Shown here: positions 9,513-17,003 of the stretch, one piece after another
How the letters are laid out: every line of letters begins with the position of its first letter
Numbering within the stretch: the stretch's first letter is position 1
Source of the DNA: DATAAZ01 sp036259875
GTDB lineage: Bacteria; Actinomycetota; Thermoleophilia; Gaiellales; Gaiellaceae
Direction of reading: 5' to 3'
Assembly (NCBI GenBank): GCA_036259875.1
Contig: DATAAZ010000025.1
Coordinates: 1-64,000, forward strand
DNA: 64,000 nucleotides
Notes under the pieces: model-generated
The model's input: only the letters and a program-made list of their open reading frames with translations
What the model was told of the DNA's origin: nothing
Databases searched by the model: none
Program-made: the position numbers and the translations under genes

Positions 9513-9675
9513 AGTGCCCCTTCCAGCGATGCCCGCCGGCCCCTGGCGCGCGATCACGCGGCGCGACAGACCACCCTCGCCCTTGCGAAGGCCACCAGCC
9601 CTTGCCGCCGACGAGTGCGCCCTCTTGCTTGGTGGTCGCGACCCTGGACCTCGGCAGCATCACCGGAAGGGGCAC
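9513..9675 (+). ncRNA. Candidate structured element, copy 1 (dispersed 162-bp repeat with terminal inverted repeats)
   Basis: The stretch fills the gap between two divergent genes. Its ends are a perfect 11-bp inverted repeat: GTGCCCCTTCC at 9514-9524 and GGAAGGGGCAC at 9665-9675. A second perfect 7-bp pair lies inside (GACCACC 9569-9575, GGTGGTC 9631-9637). A related copy lies at 37097-37259. The central 122 bases align without gaps, and about 101 of 132 bases match by hand count. The end arms differ between the copies but remain self-complementary. Substitutions are spread evenly over codon positions, which argues against a protein. It could be an RNA, a leader, or a MITE/REP-like DNA element. 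Strand is given by the orientation shared with copy 2. Confidence 0.5.
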
Positions 9676-9733
9676 GAACCGATCGTACTCGGCCAGGCGG
9701 AGGAATCCCTCGAGCGGCCGCGAACCGGGAGCC

Positions 9734-9982
9734 ATGTCCACAGGCCCCAGCAGCCCGCCTCCGCCGACGCCCGGCTACTACGGCGCCAACCTTCCGCCCT
9801 TCCCGATCCCGAACCCCGAGCTCATCGTCTACGCGTTCGCGCTGCTCGTCGTCGGGGTCGTCGCAGCCGCAGCCGAGTCGGTTCCCGTCGCGCTTTGGGT
9901 CGACTTCGCCAAGTGGGCGACGGCGGCCTACCTGCTCACGCGCGGCATCGCGAAGCTCGGCAAGGTCTACGAGAACCGCTAG
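9734..9982 (+). CDS. Small membrane protein, function unknown
   Basis: 82 residues from ATG 9734, with GGGAG five bases upstream. A proline-rich head (SSPPPPTPGYYGANLPPFPIP) precedes one clear transmembrane helix at about residues 29-48 (ELIVYAFALLVVGVVAAAAE); a second amphipathic or membrane-associated helix covers about 53-70. The frame upstream of 9734 runs through the repeat element and is unlikely to be translated. It precedes the aminotransferase by 43 bp. I do not recognise the family. Confidence 0.65.
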   Translation: MSTGPSSPPPPTPGYYGANLPPFPIPNPELIVYAFALLVVGVVAAAAESVPVALWVDFAKWATAAYLLTRGIAKLGKVYENR

Positions 9983-10025
9983 CGCCGCGGGTCCGGCGGC
10001 GCGACCGCGTTGTAGACTCGCTCGC

Positions 10026-11405
10026 GTGGCAACCCCGACGAGCGACCGGCTCTGGCGCCACTTCACGCCGGCCGTGCACGCGCCGATCGTCATCGAGCGC
10101 GCGGAGGGCTGCTACATCTGGGACACCGAGGGCAACCGCTACCTCGACGCGCTCTCCGCGCTCTACTGCGTCAACATCGGGTACGGCCCGTGGCCGGAGA
10201 TCGCCGAAGCCGCCCGCGGGCAGCTGGAGCGGCTCCCGTTCTTCACGAACTGGGTCGGCTTCGCGACGCCTCCCGCGCTCGAGCTCACGGAACGGCTCGC
10301 GCAGCTCGTCCCGATCGAGGTGGGGCGCGTCTTCTTCGTCTCGGGCGGCTCCGAGGCCGTCGAGACGGCGCTCAAGGTCGCGCGCCAGTACCACCGCCTC
10401 CGCGGCGAGCCGGGGCGCTACAAGTACGTGACGCGCCGAAGCGCCTACCACGGGACGACGATGGGGGCGCTCTCGGTGAACGGGAACGCGAACCTCCGCG
10501 CGCAGTTCGAGCCGCTCCTCCCCGGCTGCCTTCGCGCCCCGATGCCGTACCGGTACCGCTGTCCGTACTGCTCGGAGAAGCCCGAATGCACGCTGCGCTG
10601 CGCGGACGAGATCGACGAGATCATCCGCGCGGAGGAGCCGGCCACGGTCGCGGCGGTGATGCTCGAGCCCGTCCAGAACTCCGCCGGGTCGATCACCCCG
10701 CCGCCCGGCTACTTCGAGCGCATCCGCCAGATCTGCGACGAGCACGGCGTGCTGCTCGTTGCCGACGAGGTCATTTCCGGCTTCGGGCGGGTCGGCGAGT
10801 GGTTCGGCTCCACACGGTACGGGATCGAGCCCGACATGATGGTGATGGCGAAGGGCCTGACGAGCGCGTATGCGCCGCTCGGCGCCGTCGTCGCGACCCC
10901 GGAGGTGATCGAGCCGTTCTTCCGCGAGGCGACGACGTCGTTCATCCACGGGATTACGTTCGGGGGGCACCCGGTCTCGTGCGCGATCGCGCTCGCGAAC
11001 CTCGACGTCTTCGAGCGCGAGGATCTGATCGGCCACGTGCAGCGGCACATGGGTGATTTCCGCGCCGCCTTCGACCAGCTGCGGGACGAGCACCCGATGG
11101 TCGGCGACGTGCGCGGCGACGGCTTCTTCTACTCGTTCGAGCTCGTCAAGGACAAGGAGACGAAGGCGACGTTCGCGCCTCCGGAGCGCGACGCGCTGAT
11201 CAAGACGTTCGTCGTCCCGCGCGCGCGCGAGCTCGGGGTCTACACGCGGGTCGACGACCGCGGCGAGACGGCCGCGCAGTTCGCGCCGCCGCTCGTGGCC
11301 GGCGAGGCGGAGCTGGACGAGTTCGTCGGCGTCCTCCGCCAGATTCTCGACGAGGCGTGGGATCGCTTCGTCGAGGCACCGCGCGGCGAGCTCGCCGCGC
11401 GTTGA
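10026..11405 (+). CDS. Class III pyridoxal-phosphate aminotransferase (omega-aminotransferase type)
   Basis: 459 residues from GTG 10026, normal length. The PLP fold is shown by FFVSGGSEAVETALKVARQYH, RRSAYHGTTMGAL, LLVADEVISGFGRVGEWFG and the lysine motif MVMAKGLTSAYAPLGAV. An insert with RCPYCSEKPECTLRCADEI carries four cysteines, seen in a subset of putrescine/beta-alanine-type omega-transaminases. Likely substrate is a diamine or omega-amino acid, in keeping with the polyamine operon far downstream, but this is inference. Confidence 0.88.
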   Translation: MATPTSDRLWRHFTPAVHAPIVIERAEGCYIWDTEGNRYLDALSALYCVNIGYGPWPEIAEAARGQLERLPFFTNWVGFATPPALELTERLAQLVPIEVGRVFFVSGGSEAVETALKVARQYHRLRGEPGRYKYVTRRSAYHGTTMGALSVNGNANLRAQFEPLLPGCLRAPMPYRYRCPYCSEKPECTLRCADEIDEIIRAEEPATVAAVMLEPVQNSAGSITPPPGYFERIRQICDEHGVLLVADEVISGFGRVGEWFGSTRYGIEPDMMVMAKGLTSAYAPLGAVVATPEVIEPFFREATTSFIHGITFGGHPVSCAIALANLDVFEREDLIGHVQRHMGDFRAAFDQLRDEHPMVGDVRGDGFFYSFELVKDKETKATFAPPERDALIKTFVVPRARELGVYTRVDDRGETAAQFAPPLVAGEAELDEFVGVLRQILDEAWDRFVEAPRGELAAR

Positions 11406-11525
11406 GCGAGCCACGCCGGCCCGCGCGCCCACTCGCCGTCGCGTGCGCAGTCGACGCCGCCGCCGCTCCGGTTCAATCAACGCCGCTTTGCGCCTGACGG
11501 AAGAGACGCCGACGCCCAGGGGCCC

Positions 11526-11616
11526 GTCGACGGCGTACGGTTCCAGAAGGTCGGCCCGGTCCAGCTCAAGGGCGTGGCCAGGGCGCGAGACCGTGCACCG
11601 CGCGGTGCGGGAATAG
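11526..11616 (+). pseudogene. 3' remnant of a class III adenylate/guanylate cyclase gene
   Basis: Translation from 11526 reads VDGVRFQKVGPVQLKGVA, matching the usual C-terminal end of actinobacterial class III cyclases (G-x-V-x-L-K-G-V). A one-base frame change near 11580 then gives RETVHRAVRE followed by a TAG at 11614-11616, again the family ending (...VRLHRAVRE). No catalytic domain is visible upstream, where the aminotransferase ends at 11405. This is therefore a decayed gene end. Recognition rests on about 28 residues. Confidence 0.6.
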
Positions 11617-11619
11617 CGC

Positions 11620-11958
11620 TCAGCCCGCCTTCTTGTCGAGACGCTGGAGCAGCTCGTGAGCGGCGAGCTCGATCTCCTTGTGGCGCCACTCGGCGGCGCG
11701 GTAGTGGCACGCGATCAAACCCGTTCGATGCACTCGCCGGAAATCGCCGTAGACGAACGCATACCGAGCCTTCGTGTTCTCCGACGCACCCTCCGTCAGC
11801 CCGAGATGCCACTCGGCGTACTCGTCCCACGAGTGCTTGCTCAGAAAGGCGTTCTCTTCCTCTGCGCGAGGCTGCACGTCGCCCCAGTCGCTGTCGAGGA
11901 CGTACTGACGCGCCTCGATGAGCCGCTGGGCGCGGCGCACGGCGTCGTCGTTCAGCAC
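11620..11958 (-). CDS. Conserved hypothetical protein, 112 residues
   Basis: The sequence is rich in charged and aromatic residues with a strongly non-random pattern (DSDWGDVQP, HSWDEYAEWHLGLTEGA, KARYAFVYGDFRRVHRTGLIAC, RAAEWRHKEIELAAHELLQRL). It looks like a compact soluble alpha-helical protein, and I have the impression of a widely conserved actinobacterial family, but I cannot name a function. It lies 84 bp downstream of the GcvT-like gene on the same strand. The longer frames on both strands here are shadows. Confidence 0.75.
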   Translation of the reverse strand: MLNDDAVRRAQRLIEARQYVLDSDWGDVQPRAEEENAFLSKHSWDEYAEWHLGLTEGASENTKARYAFVYGDFRRVHRTGLIACHYRAAEWRHKEIELAAHELLQRLDKKAG

Positions 11959-12042
11959 GTACGAAGCGATCGCGCGAGTGTGACGGCAACAGACCGTCGC
12001 CGCGCGGCCGAGCAGGCGCGGGCTCGCGGCTGACGCGGCGCG

Positions 12043-13170
12043 CTACGAGACGGGGATCTGCTTCTCCGGGTCCCAGAACGGCATGGGCGCGACCGTCGCG
12101 CGTCGCCGGCCCCACTCGCTCTCGACGTCGAGCGCCTGTCCGAGCTCCGAGAGTCCGACCGGCACCCACGCGTACCCGATGTTGCGCTCCAGTCGCGGCG
12201 AGTACACGGCGGACGTCACCTTCCCGACCCGCTCCCCGTTTGCGAACACGGGCCACTTCGTGAAGTTGAGGCTCGGAAGCGGCTCGCCGTCGATCTCTAC
12301 ACCGACGATCCTCCGCCGGACGCCGCGGTCCTTGATCCGCCTGAGCGCGTCCCGCGCGACGCACTCGACGTCGAGGTCGACGAGCCGGTCGAGGCCGAGC
12401 TCGAAGGGGTCGTTCTCGTACGTCATGTCGGCGCCCCAGTTGAAGATGCCGCCCTCGATCCGCCGGATATCGGACGGGCCCGTCGGCCTCATCTCGTAGG
12501 GCTCGCCGGCCTCCATGATGAGGTCCCACAGCTCCGTGCCGCGGCTCGAGTCACAGAGGTAGACCTCGAAGCCGACCTCGGACGTCCAGCCTGTCCGCGT
12601 CACGACGACAGGGATTCCCGCGACCTCCGTCTCGGCGAAGGAGTAGTAGCGAAGCTCGAGGATCTCCTGGCCGAAGAGGTCGCGCACGACGTCCTTCGAC
12701 TTCGGCCCCTGGATCTGGAGCGGCGAGACGTCGACCTCCCTGAGCTCGACGTCCATCTTCGCGTAGGGGGCAAGCCCCTTCGCGTAGAGGAGGACATCGC
12801 TAGAGGCGAGCGCGAGCCAGAAGCGGTTCTCGTCCATCCGGGTCAGCACCGGGTCGTTCAGGATTCCGCCGTCCGGCGCCGTCACGAGCACGTACTTCGC
12901 CTGGCCGACCGCGCACTCCGCCAGGTTTCTCGGCGTCAGGAGCTGCGTGAAGCGGAAGCCATCGGGGCCGGAAATCTCGAGACAGCGCTCGACCGCGACG
13001 TCCCAGAGCGTCACGTGGTTGAGCAGATGCCAGTACTCCGCTTCGAAGTCGTCGAAGGAGATCGGAAAGAGCATGTGGTTGTAGACCGTGTACCCCTTCG
13101 GGGCATAGCGCTGCTCGGCTTCAAAGAAGGGCGAGCGGCGGAGGCGCGCGCCGCGCTGGACGAGCGCCAT
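12043..13170 (-). CDS. Aminomethyltransferase (GcvT) / dimethylsulfoniopropionate demethylase-like protein
   Basis: 375 residues from ATG 13170. The folate-binding GcvT fold is shown by YNHMLFPISFDDFEAEYWHL, LLTPRNLAECAVGQAKYVLV, GGILNDPVLTRM and TGWTSEVGFEVYL, ending in the C-terminal barrel domain (RVGKVTSAVYSP). The N-terminal pattern (MALVQRGARLRRSPFF) resembles the branch that includes DmdA and related methyl-THF-forming demethylases more than glycine-cleavage T-protein, and no gcvH/gcvP is nearby. A GTG at 13209 would overlap the MOSC stop as GTGA and is an alternative start. Likely role: transfer of a methyl or methylene group to tetrahydrofolate. Confidence 0.82.
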   Translation of the reverse strand: MALVQRGARLRRSPFFEAEQRYAPKGYTVYNHMLFPISFDDFEAEYWHLLNHVTLWDVAVERCLEISGPDGFRFTQLLTPRNLAECAVGQAKYVLVTAPDGGILNDPVLTRMDENRFWLALASSDVLLYAKGLAPYAKMDVELREVDVSPLQIQGPKSKDVVRDLFGQEILELRYYSFAETEVAGIPVVVTRTGWTSEVGFEVYLCDSSRGTELWDLIMEAGEPYEMRPTGPSDIRRIEGGIFNWGADMTYENDPFELGLDRLVDLDVECVARDALRRIKDRGVRRRIVGVEIDGEPLPSLNFTKWPVFANGERVGKVTSAVYSPRLERNIGYAWVPVGLSELGQALDVESEWGRRRATVAPMPFWDPEKQIPVS

Positions 13171-13205
13171 GTCGAACGCTACGGCGCGCGCCGTTCGCGC
13201 CGCCG

Positions 13206-13967
13206 TCACAGCGGCTCGACGGGGTCGCCCACGCGAATCCGGCCCGGGCGCTCGACGTCGGCGTAGACGCCGAAGTCCGCGTGCTTGCCGTTCCGCAGGC
13301 CGCGGTAGCGCCTGATGGAACGGACCGTGTCGAAGTCCTTGATCCCGGTGTCCGGGTTGCGGGTCGTCATGCGGCAGCGGGCATCCGGCTCCGTGACGCG
13401 CACGACAACCTCGCCGAGGCGCAGGCGCCTGCCGAGCCACTCGTCCTCCTCGTGAGGGCGCGTGCCCGCGACGTGGACGAGCATCCGAAAGCGTCGCCCG
13501 TCAACGCGTTCCTCACCCGACCGCCGCGCGAGCTCCTCGAGCGACGCGTCGGACAGCAGCGAGATGGGCCACGCGTCGAAGCCGCCGCCCGGCTCGTCTG
13601 CGCGCATGAGGTGGACCGGCTCGCCGAGGAGCTCGGAGAGCGCCTCGGCCCACGGCCCCTCGACGACGTGACCCCAGACCGGACGGTCCCAGAACGCGGT
13701 GAACCGGCGCTCGCCGAGCTCGACCGGTGCGTCGACGACGCGGCCGTCCGGGAACGTCAGCGCAAGCCGCGTCGCGTCGCGATCGGTCTCGGCGCGAACG
13801 CCGAACAGCGGCCCGTCCTTTGTGCCGCTCCAGCGCTTCCCTCGCCCGTCGACGAGGAAGAAGCGGCGGTTCTCGGGCACGCCGGTGGGCGTCACCTCGA
13901 CCTCCTCCGGGTGGACGAGCGCGAGTCCCTTGACGGGCGTGACGGCGAGTCGCGAGACGCTCGGCAC
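13206..13967 (-). CDS. MOSC domain-containing protein
   Basis: 253 residues from GTG 13967. The N-terminal beta-barrel (SRLAVTPVKGLALVHPEEVEVTPTGVPENRRFFLVD) is the MOSC_N domain. The C-terminal half has VTEPDARCRMTTRNPDTGIKD, with the conserved cysteine of MOSC sulfur/molybdopterin-handling proteins. Related proteins (YcbX, mARC) reduce N-hydroxylated compounds using molybdenum cofactor, but substrate here is unknown. It follows the heme peroxidase by 29 bp. Confidence 0.85.
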   Translation of the reverse strand: MPSVSRLAVTPVKGLALVHPEEVEVTPTGVPENRRFFLVDGRGKRWSGTKDGPLFGVRAETDRDATRLALTFPDGRVVDAPVELGERRFTAFWDRPVWGHVVEGPWAEALSELLGEPVHLMRADEPGGGFDAWPISLLSDASLEELARRSGEERVDGRRFRMLVHVAGTRPHEEDEWLGRRLRLGEVVVRVTEPDARCRMTTRNPDTGIKDFDTVRSIRRYRGLRNGKHADFGVYADVERPGRIRVGDPVEPL

Positions 13968-13996
13968 GGCGCGCAGCGTACCGCGCGAGCGACTGG

Positions 13997-15547
13997 CTAC
14001 CCGAGCGGCGCCAGGAGCGCCTTCTTGCCTTCGAACGCGAAGAGCAGGAGGTCGACCATCCGGAAGGTCGTGTTGTTCGGTCCGAGCGTCGGGTGCCACG
14101 TCGGATCGCGCACGATCGAGTGCTGGCTGCCTTCCATCGCGCGGTGGAAGGTCTCCGAGACCACGCGCGCGCCCACACCCTTGAGCCTTCCCGCGTTGAG
14201 CTCCGCCTCGCGGAGGACGTAGAACCAAAGCGGCGTGTCCTTGACGAGCGCCTGCCGCTGGGTCGCGGTCAGCGCGTCGAGCGTCGCCCCGTTCTGCCCG
14301 TTTCGGATCTGCGCGCTCGTCAGCTTCGTCACGTTGACGCCCTTGTTCTTGAGGACCGTCGCCATCTGCTGGCCAGTCGCGAGGCGCACCATCCGCGCGC
14401 GCGTCAGGTTGCGGAAGGCGAGGTTCCCCTCCGTGCCGCCCGGAAAGCCGGGGAGGAACTTGAGCGGGTTGGCGATCAGCGTGTTCATTCGCATCGCGCG
14501 GTTGAACTTCGCCGCGGGCACGACGAGATTCGGCTTGTTCGCCTCGCCGAAGTCGAAAAGCCGGCGGAAGTCGGCGATCCAGGTACTGAGGAGGCGCCGG
14601 CTTCCGCCCAGGTCGCCGCTGCCGGCCGAGAACACGAAGAGCCAGTCGAGCGTCCCGGCCCCGTCGTCGAAGAACCTGTTCCAGTTGTAGGCGGGCCGGA
14701 TCATGCTGTGCCCGAGCCGGAAGGCCGCGACCGAGAACTCGATCGGCATCGTCGGTACCTGCGTCGCGGGCGCGCCGACCTCGAAGGCCTTCCGGCCGTT
14801 CGTGAAGACGTCGTTCACGACCCCCGGCGCGCAGATTCGGGGCAGGTAGTCGGTCCGGAGCATCCACTGGTAGTGCTTCGTGACGATCTCCCGCGCCTGG
14901 GCAAACCGCTGCGCCGGAGGCATGGAGGAGGGGAGCGTGTCGACGACCCGGTTGTGGAACCGGATGAACGCGAGGTGCGTCTGGGCGACCGCGAGGTTCT
15001 CGTCGTTTCGCGGGTCCGGGATCACCGCCTTCCGCTTCTTCGCGACGGTGTTCCCGTCGCCGCGTGGGAGGTCGAAGCCGGGCTTCGACGCAATCCCGTC
15101 CGCGGCTTCCGTCTTGCCGATCCTGAGGTGGACGCCATCGGCCCTGTAGAACCTCGCGGATGCGGGATCCTGTGGGCCGGCTCCGTACAGTGAGTCGAGG
15201 TCGAGGGTCGGGGAGCGGGCCTGGAGGAGCTGCGCGGGCGAGACGTTTGCCCCGAGCATGACGGTCGTCCTGTCGAATGTGAGGTCGTGGTCGACGAACT
15301 GACCGACATACGTGAACCCGGCCGGGATCTGCGACGAGCCGCCGCCGCCCACCGCCATCGCGTTTCCGAGCTTCTTCCGGAGTGGCTCGCGGAGCTGCTT
15401 CCCGATCCCGCTCGGCCCCATCCGCGAGAAGCGAAACGGTACCGCACGGCTCTCGACCTCCGCCGGGAGCGCGCGCGCCCGGCCGCCCTCGCTCTCGGTG
15501 AGCAGCCCTTCTCCGAGCACGAAGTAGCTTTCCGACCCGTGATCCAC
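13997..15547 (-). CDS. Animal-type heme peroxidase family protein
   Basis: 516 residues from GTG 15547, preceded by AGGAGG. Motifs of the cyclooxygenase/myeloperoxidase superfamily are visible: FTYVGQFVDHDLTFD with the distal histidine, RNDENLAVAQTHLAFIRFHN, and FRLGHSMIRPAYNWN with the proximal histidine. There is no signal peptide, unlike many secreted members. It sits between purF and a MOSC gene, on the same strand. Substrate is unknown; bacterial members act on halides, fatty acids or phenols. Confidence 0.88.
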   Translation of the reverse strand: MDHGSESYFVLGEGLLTESEGGRARALPAEVESRAVPFRFSRMGPSGIGKQLREPLRKKLGNAMAVGGGGSSQIPAGFTYVGQFVDHDLTFDRTTVMLGANVSPAQLLQARSPTLDLDSLYGAGPQDPASARFYRADGVHLRIGKTEAADGIASKPGFDLPRGDGNTVAKKRKAVIPDPRNDENLAVAQTHLAFIRFHNRVVDTLPSSMPPAQRFAQAREIVTKHYQWMLRTDYLPRICAPGVVNDVFTNGRKAFEVGAPATQVPTMPIEFSVAAFRLGHSMIRPAYNWNRFFDDGAGTLDWLFVFSAGSGDLGGSRRLLSTWIADFRRLFDFGEANKPNLVVPAAKFNRAMRMNTLIANPLKFLPGFPGGTEGNLAFRNLTRARMVRLATGQQMATVLKNKGVNVTKLTSAQIRNGQNGATLDALTATQRQALVKDTPLWFYVLREAELNAGRLKGVGARVVSETFHRAMEGSQHSIVRDPTWHPTLGPNNTTFRMVDLLLFAFEGKKALLAPLG

Positions 15548-15602
15548 AGCGCCTCCTAAGGTCGTCGGTTCGGCGAACGAGCTCGCATCGCCCCGCTGAC
15601 CG

Positions 15603-17003
15603 TCAACGGATCGCCCCCAGGGCGGCCGCCGCCTCGAAGCGCTCCTTCGCGAGCGCGAGCCCAGCGGGGACGGGCGTCGGGTAGCGGCGGGTCAGGCAGG
15701 CGCGACAGAAGGTCGCGGGGGGGCGGCGGATCGCCGCCTGCATGCCGTCGAGCGAGAGGTAGGCGAGCGACGTTGCGCCGATCGCCTCGCGGACGTCCTC
15801 GACCGACCGACCGGCCGCGATCAGCTCCGTCTCGGTCGCCATGTCGATTCCGTAGAAGCACGGCGAGAGAATCGGCGGCGAGGAAACGCGCACGTGGACC
15901 TCGTCGGCTCCCTCCTCGAAGAGCATGGCGACGATCTGACGCGTGGTCGTACCCCGCACGATCGAGTCGTCGACGACGACGACCCGCTTCCCCGCGATCT
16001 CCGCGAGCGCGTTGAACTTCGTCTTGATCCCGTGCTCACGGAGCGACTGGTCGGGCTGGATGAACGTGCGGCCGACGTAGCGGTTCTTGATCAGCCCCTC
16101 GCTGAACGGGATCCCGCTCGCGCGCGCGAAGCCGATCGCCGCAGGCGTGCCGGAGTCGGGGATCGGGATGACGACGTCCGCCTCCGCGGGCGCTTCCTCG
16201 GCGAGGCGCTCGCCCATCCGCACGCGCGCGCCGTGCAGCTCGACGCCGCGGAGCTTCGAGTCGGGCCGTCCGAAGTAGATGTACTCGAAGATGCAGAGCG
16301 CGCCTTCCCGGCTCCGCTCGACCGCCCGCAGCGAGCGCACGCCCTCGTCGTCGACGACGACCAGCTCGCCCGGCTCCACTTCCCGCGCGAGCTCGGCCCC
16401 GATGAGGTCGAGCGCGCACGTCTCCGACGAGAGCACCGGGGCGCGGTCGAGCTCTCCGAGCACGAGCGGGCGGATGCCGTTCGGATCCCGGAAGCCGACG
16501 AGCTTCCCCTCGGCGAGGAGCACGATCGTGTACGCGCCCTCGAGGCGGCGCATCGTCGAGGCAACGGCTTCCTCGAGCGGTCGCTCGTCGTGGGCGAGGA
16601 GCGCGGCGACGACCTCGGTGTCGGACGTTGTCGTGAGGCGCACGCCGGCCGCGGCGAGCTCCTCCCGGAGGGCGGAAGTGTTCGTCAGGTTCCCGTTGTG
16701 GCCGAGCGCGACGGTGCGCGCGGGGCCGTGGCGGACGACGGGCTGCGCGTTCGCCCACCGCGCGCCGCCCGTCGTCGAGTAGCGGCAGTGCGCGATCGCC
16801 GCCTCCCCGCCCAGGCCGCGGAGCTTCTCCTCCGAGAAGACCTGCGTCACGAGACCCATGTCGCGAAGCGCGGTGACGCGTCCGGCGTCCGAGACGGCGA
16901 TCCCCGCCGATTCCTGCCCGCGGTGCTGGAGCGCGAAGAGACCGAAGTACGCGAGGCGCGCGACGTCCCGCCCGGGCGCGTGAATCCCGAGGACGCCGCA
17001 CAT
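15603..17003 (-). CDS. purF: Amidophosphoribosyltransferase
   Basis: 466 residues. The mature N-terminus MCGVLGIHAPG places the nucleophilic cysteine at position 2 with no propeptide. HRGQESAGIA and HNGNLTN complete the class II glutaminase domain, and VVVVDDSIVRGTT is the PRPP-binding motif of the phosphoribosyltransferase domain. CRACLTRRYPTPVP near the C-terminus resembles the Fe-S cysteines of the Bacillus-type enzyme. It commits PRPP to purine synthesis. Its ATG shares one base with the purL stop. Confidence 0.96.
   Translation of the reverse strand: MCGVLGIHAPGRDVARLAYFGLFALQHRGQESAGIAVSDAGRVTALRDMGLVTQVFSEEKLRGLGGEAAIAHCRYSTTGGARWANAQPVVRHGPARTVALGHNGNLTNTSALREELAAAGVRLTTTSDTEVVAALLAHDERPLEEAVASTMRRLEGAYTIVLLAEGKLVGFRDPNGIRPLVLGELDRAPVLSSETCALDLIGAELAREVEPGELVVVDDEGVRSLRAVERSREGALCIFEYIYFGRPDSKLRGVELHGARVRMGERLAEEAPAEADVVIPIPDSGTPAAIGFARASGIPFSEGLIKNRYVGRTFIQPDQSLREHGIKTKFNALAEIAGKRVVVVDDSIVRGTTTRQIVAMLFEEGADEVHVRVSSPPILSPCFYGIDMATETELIAAGRSVEDVREAIGATSLAYLSLDGMQAAIRRPPATFCRACLTRRYPTPVPAGLALAKERFEAAAALGAIR

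Noticed and set aside
9511..9741. 76-residue minus-strand frame over the repeat element, with a similar frame at 37010-37258
   Set aside because: The translations look alike, but base changes between the copies are spread evenly over codon positions (12/10/9 by hand count). That is not expected for a coding sequence; the similarity follows from the repeat itself.
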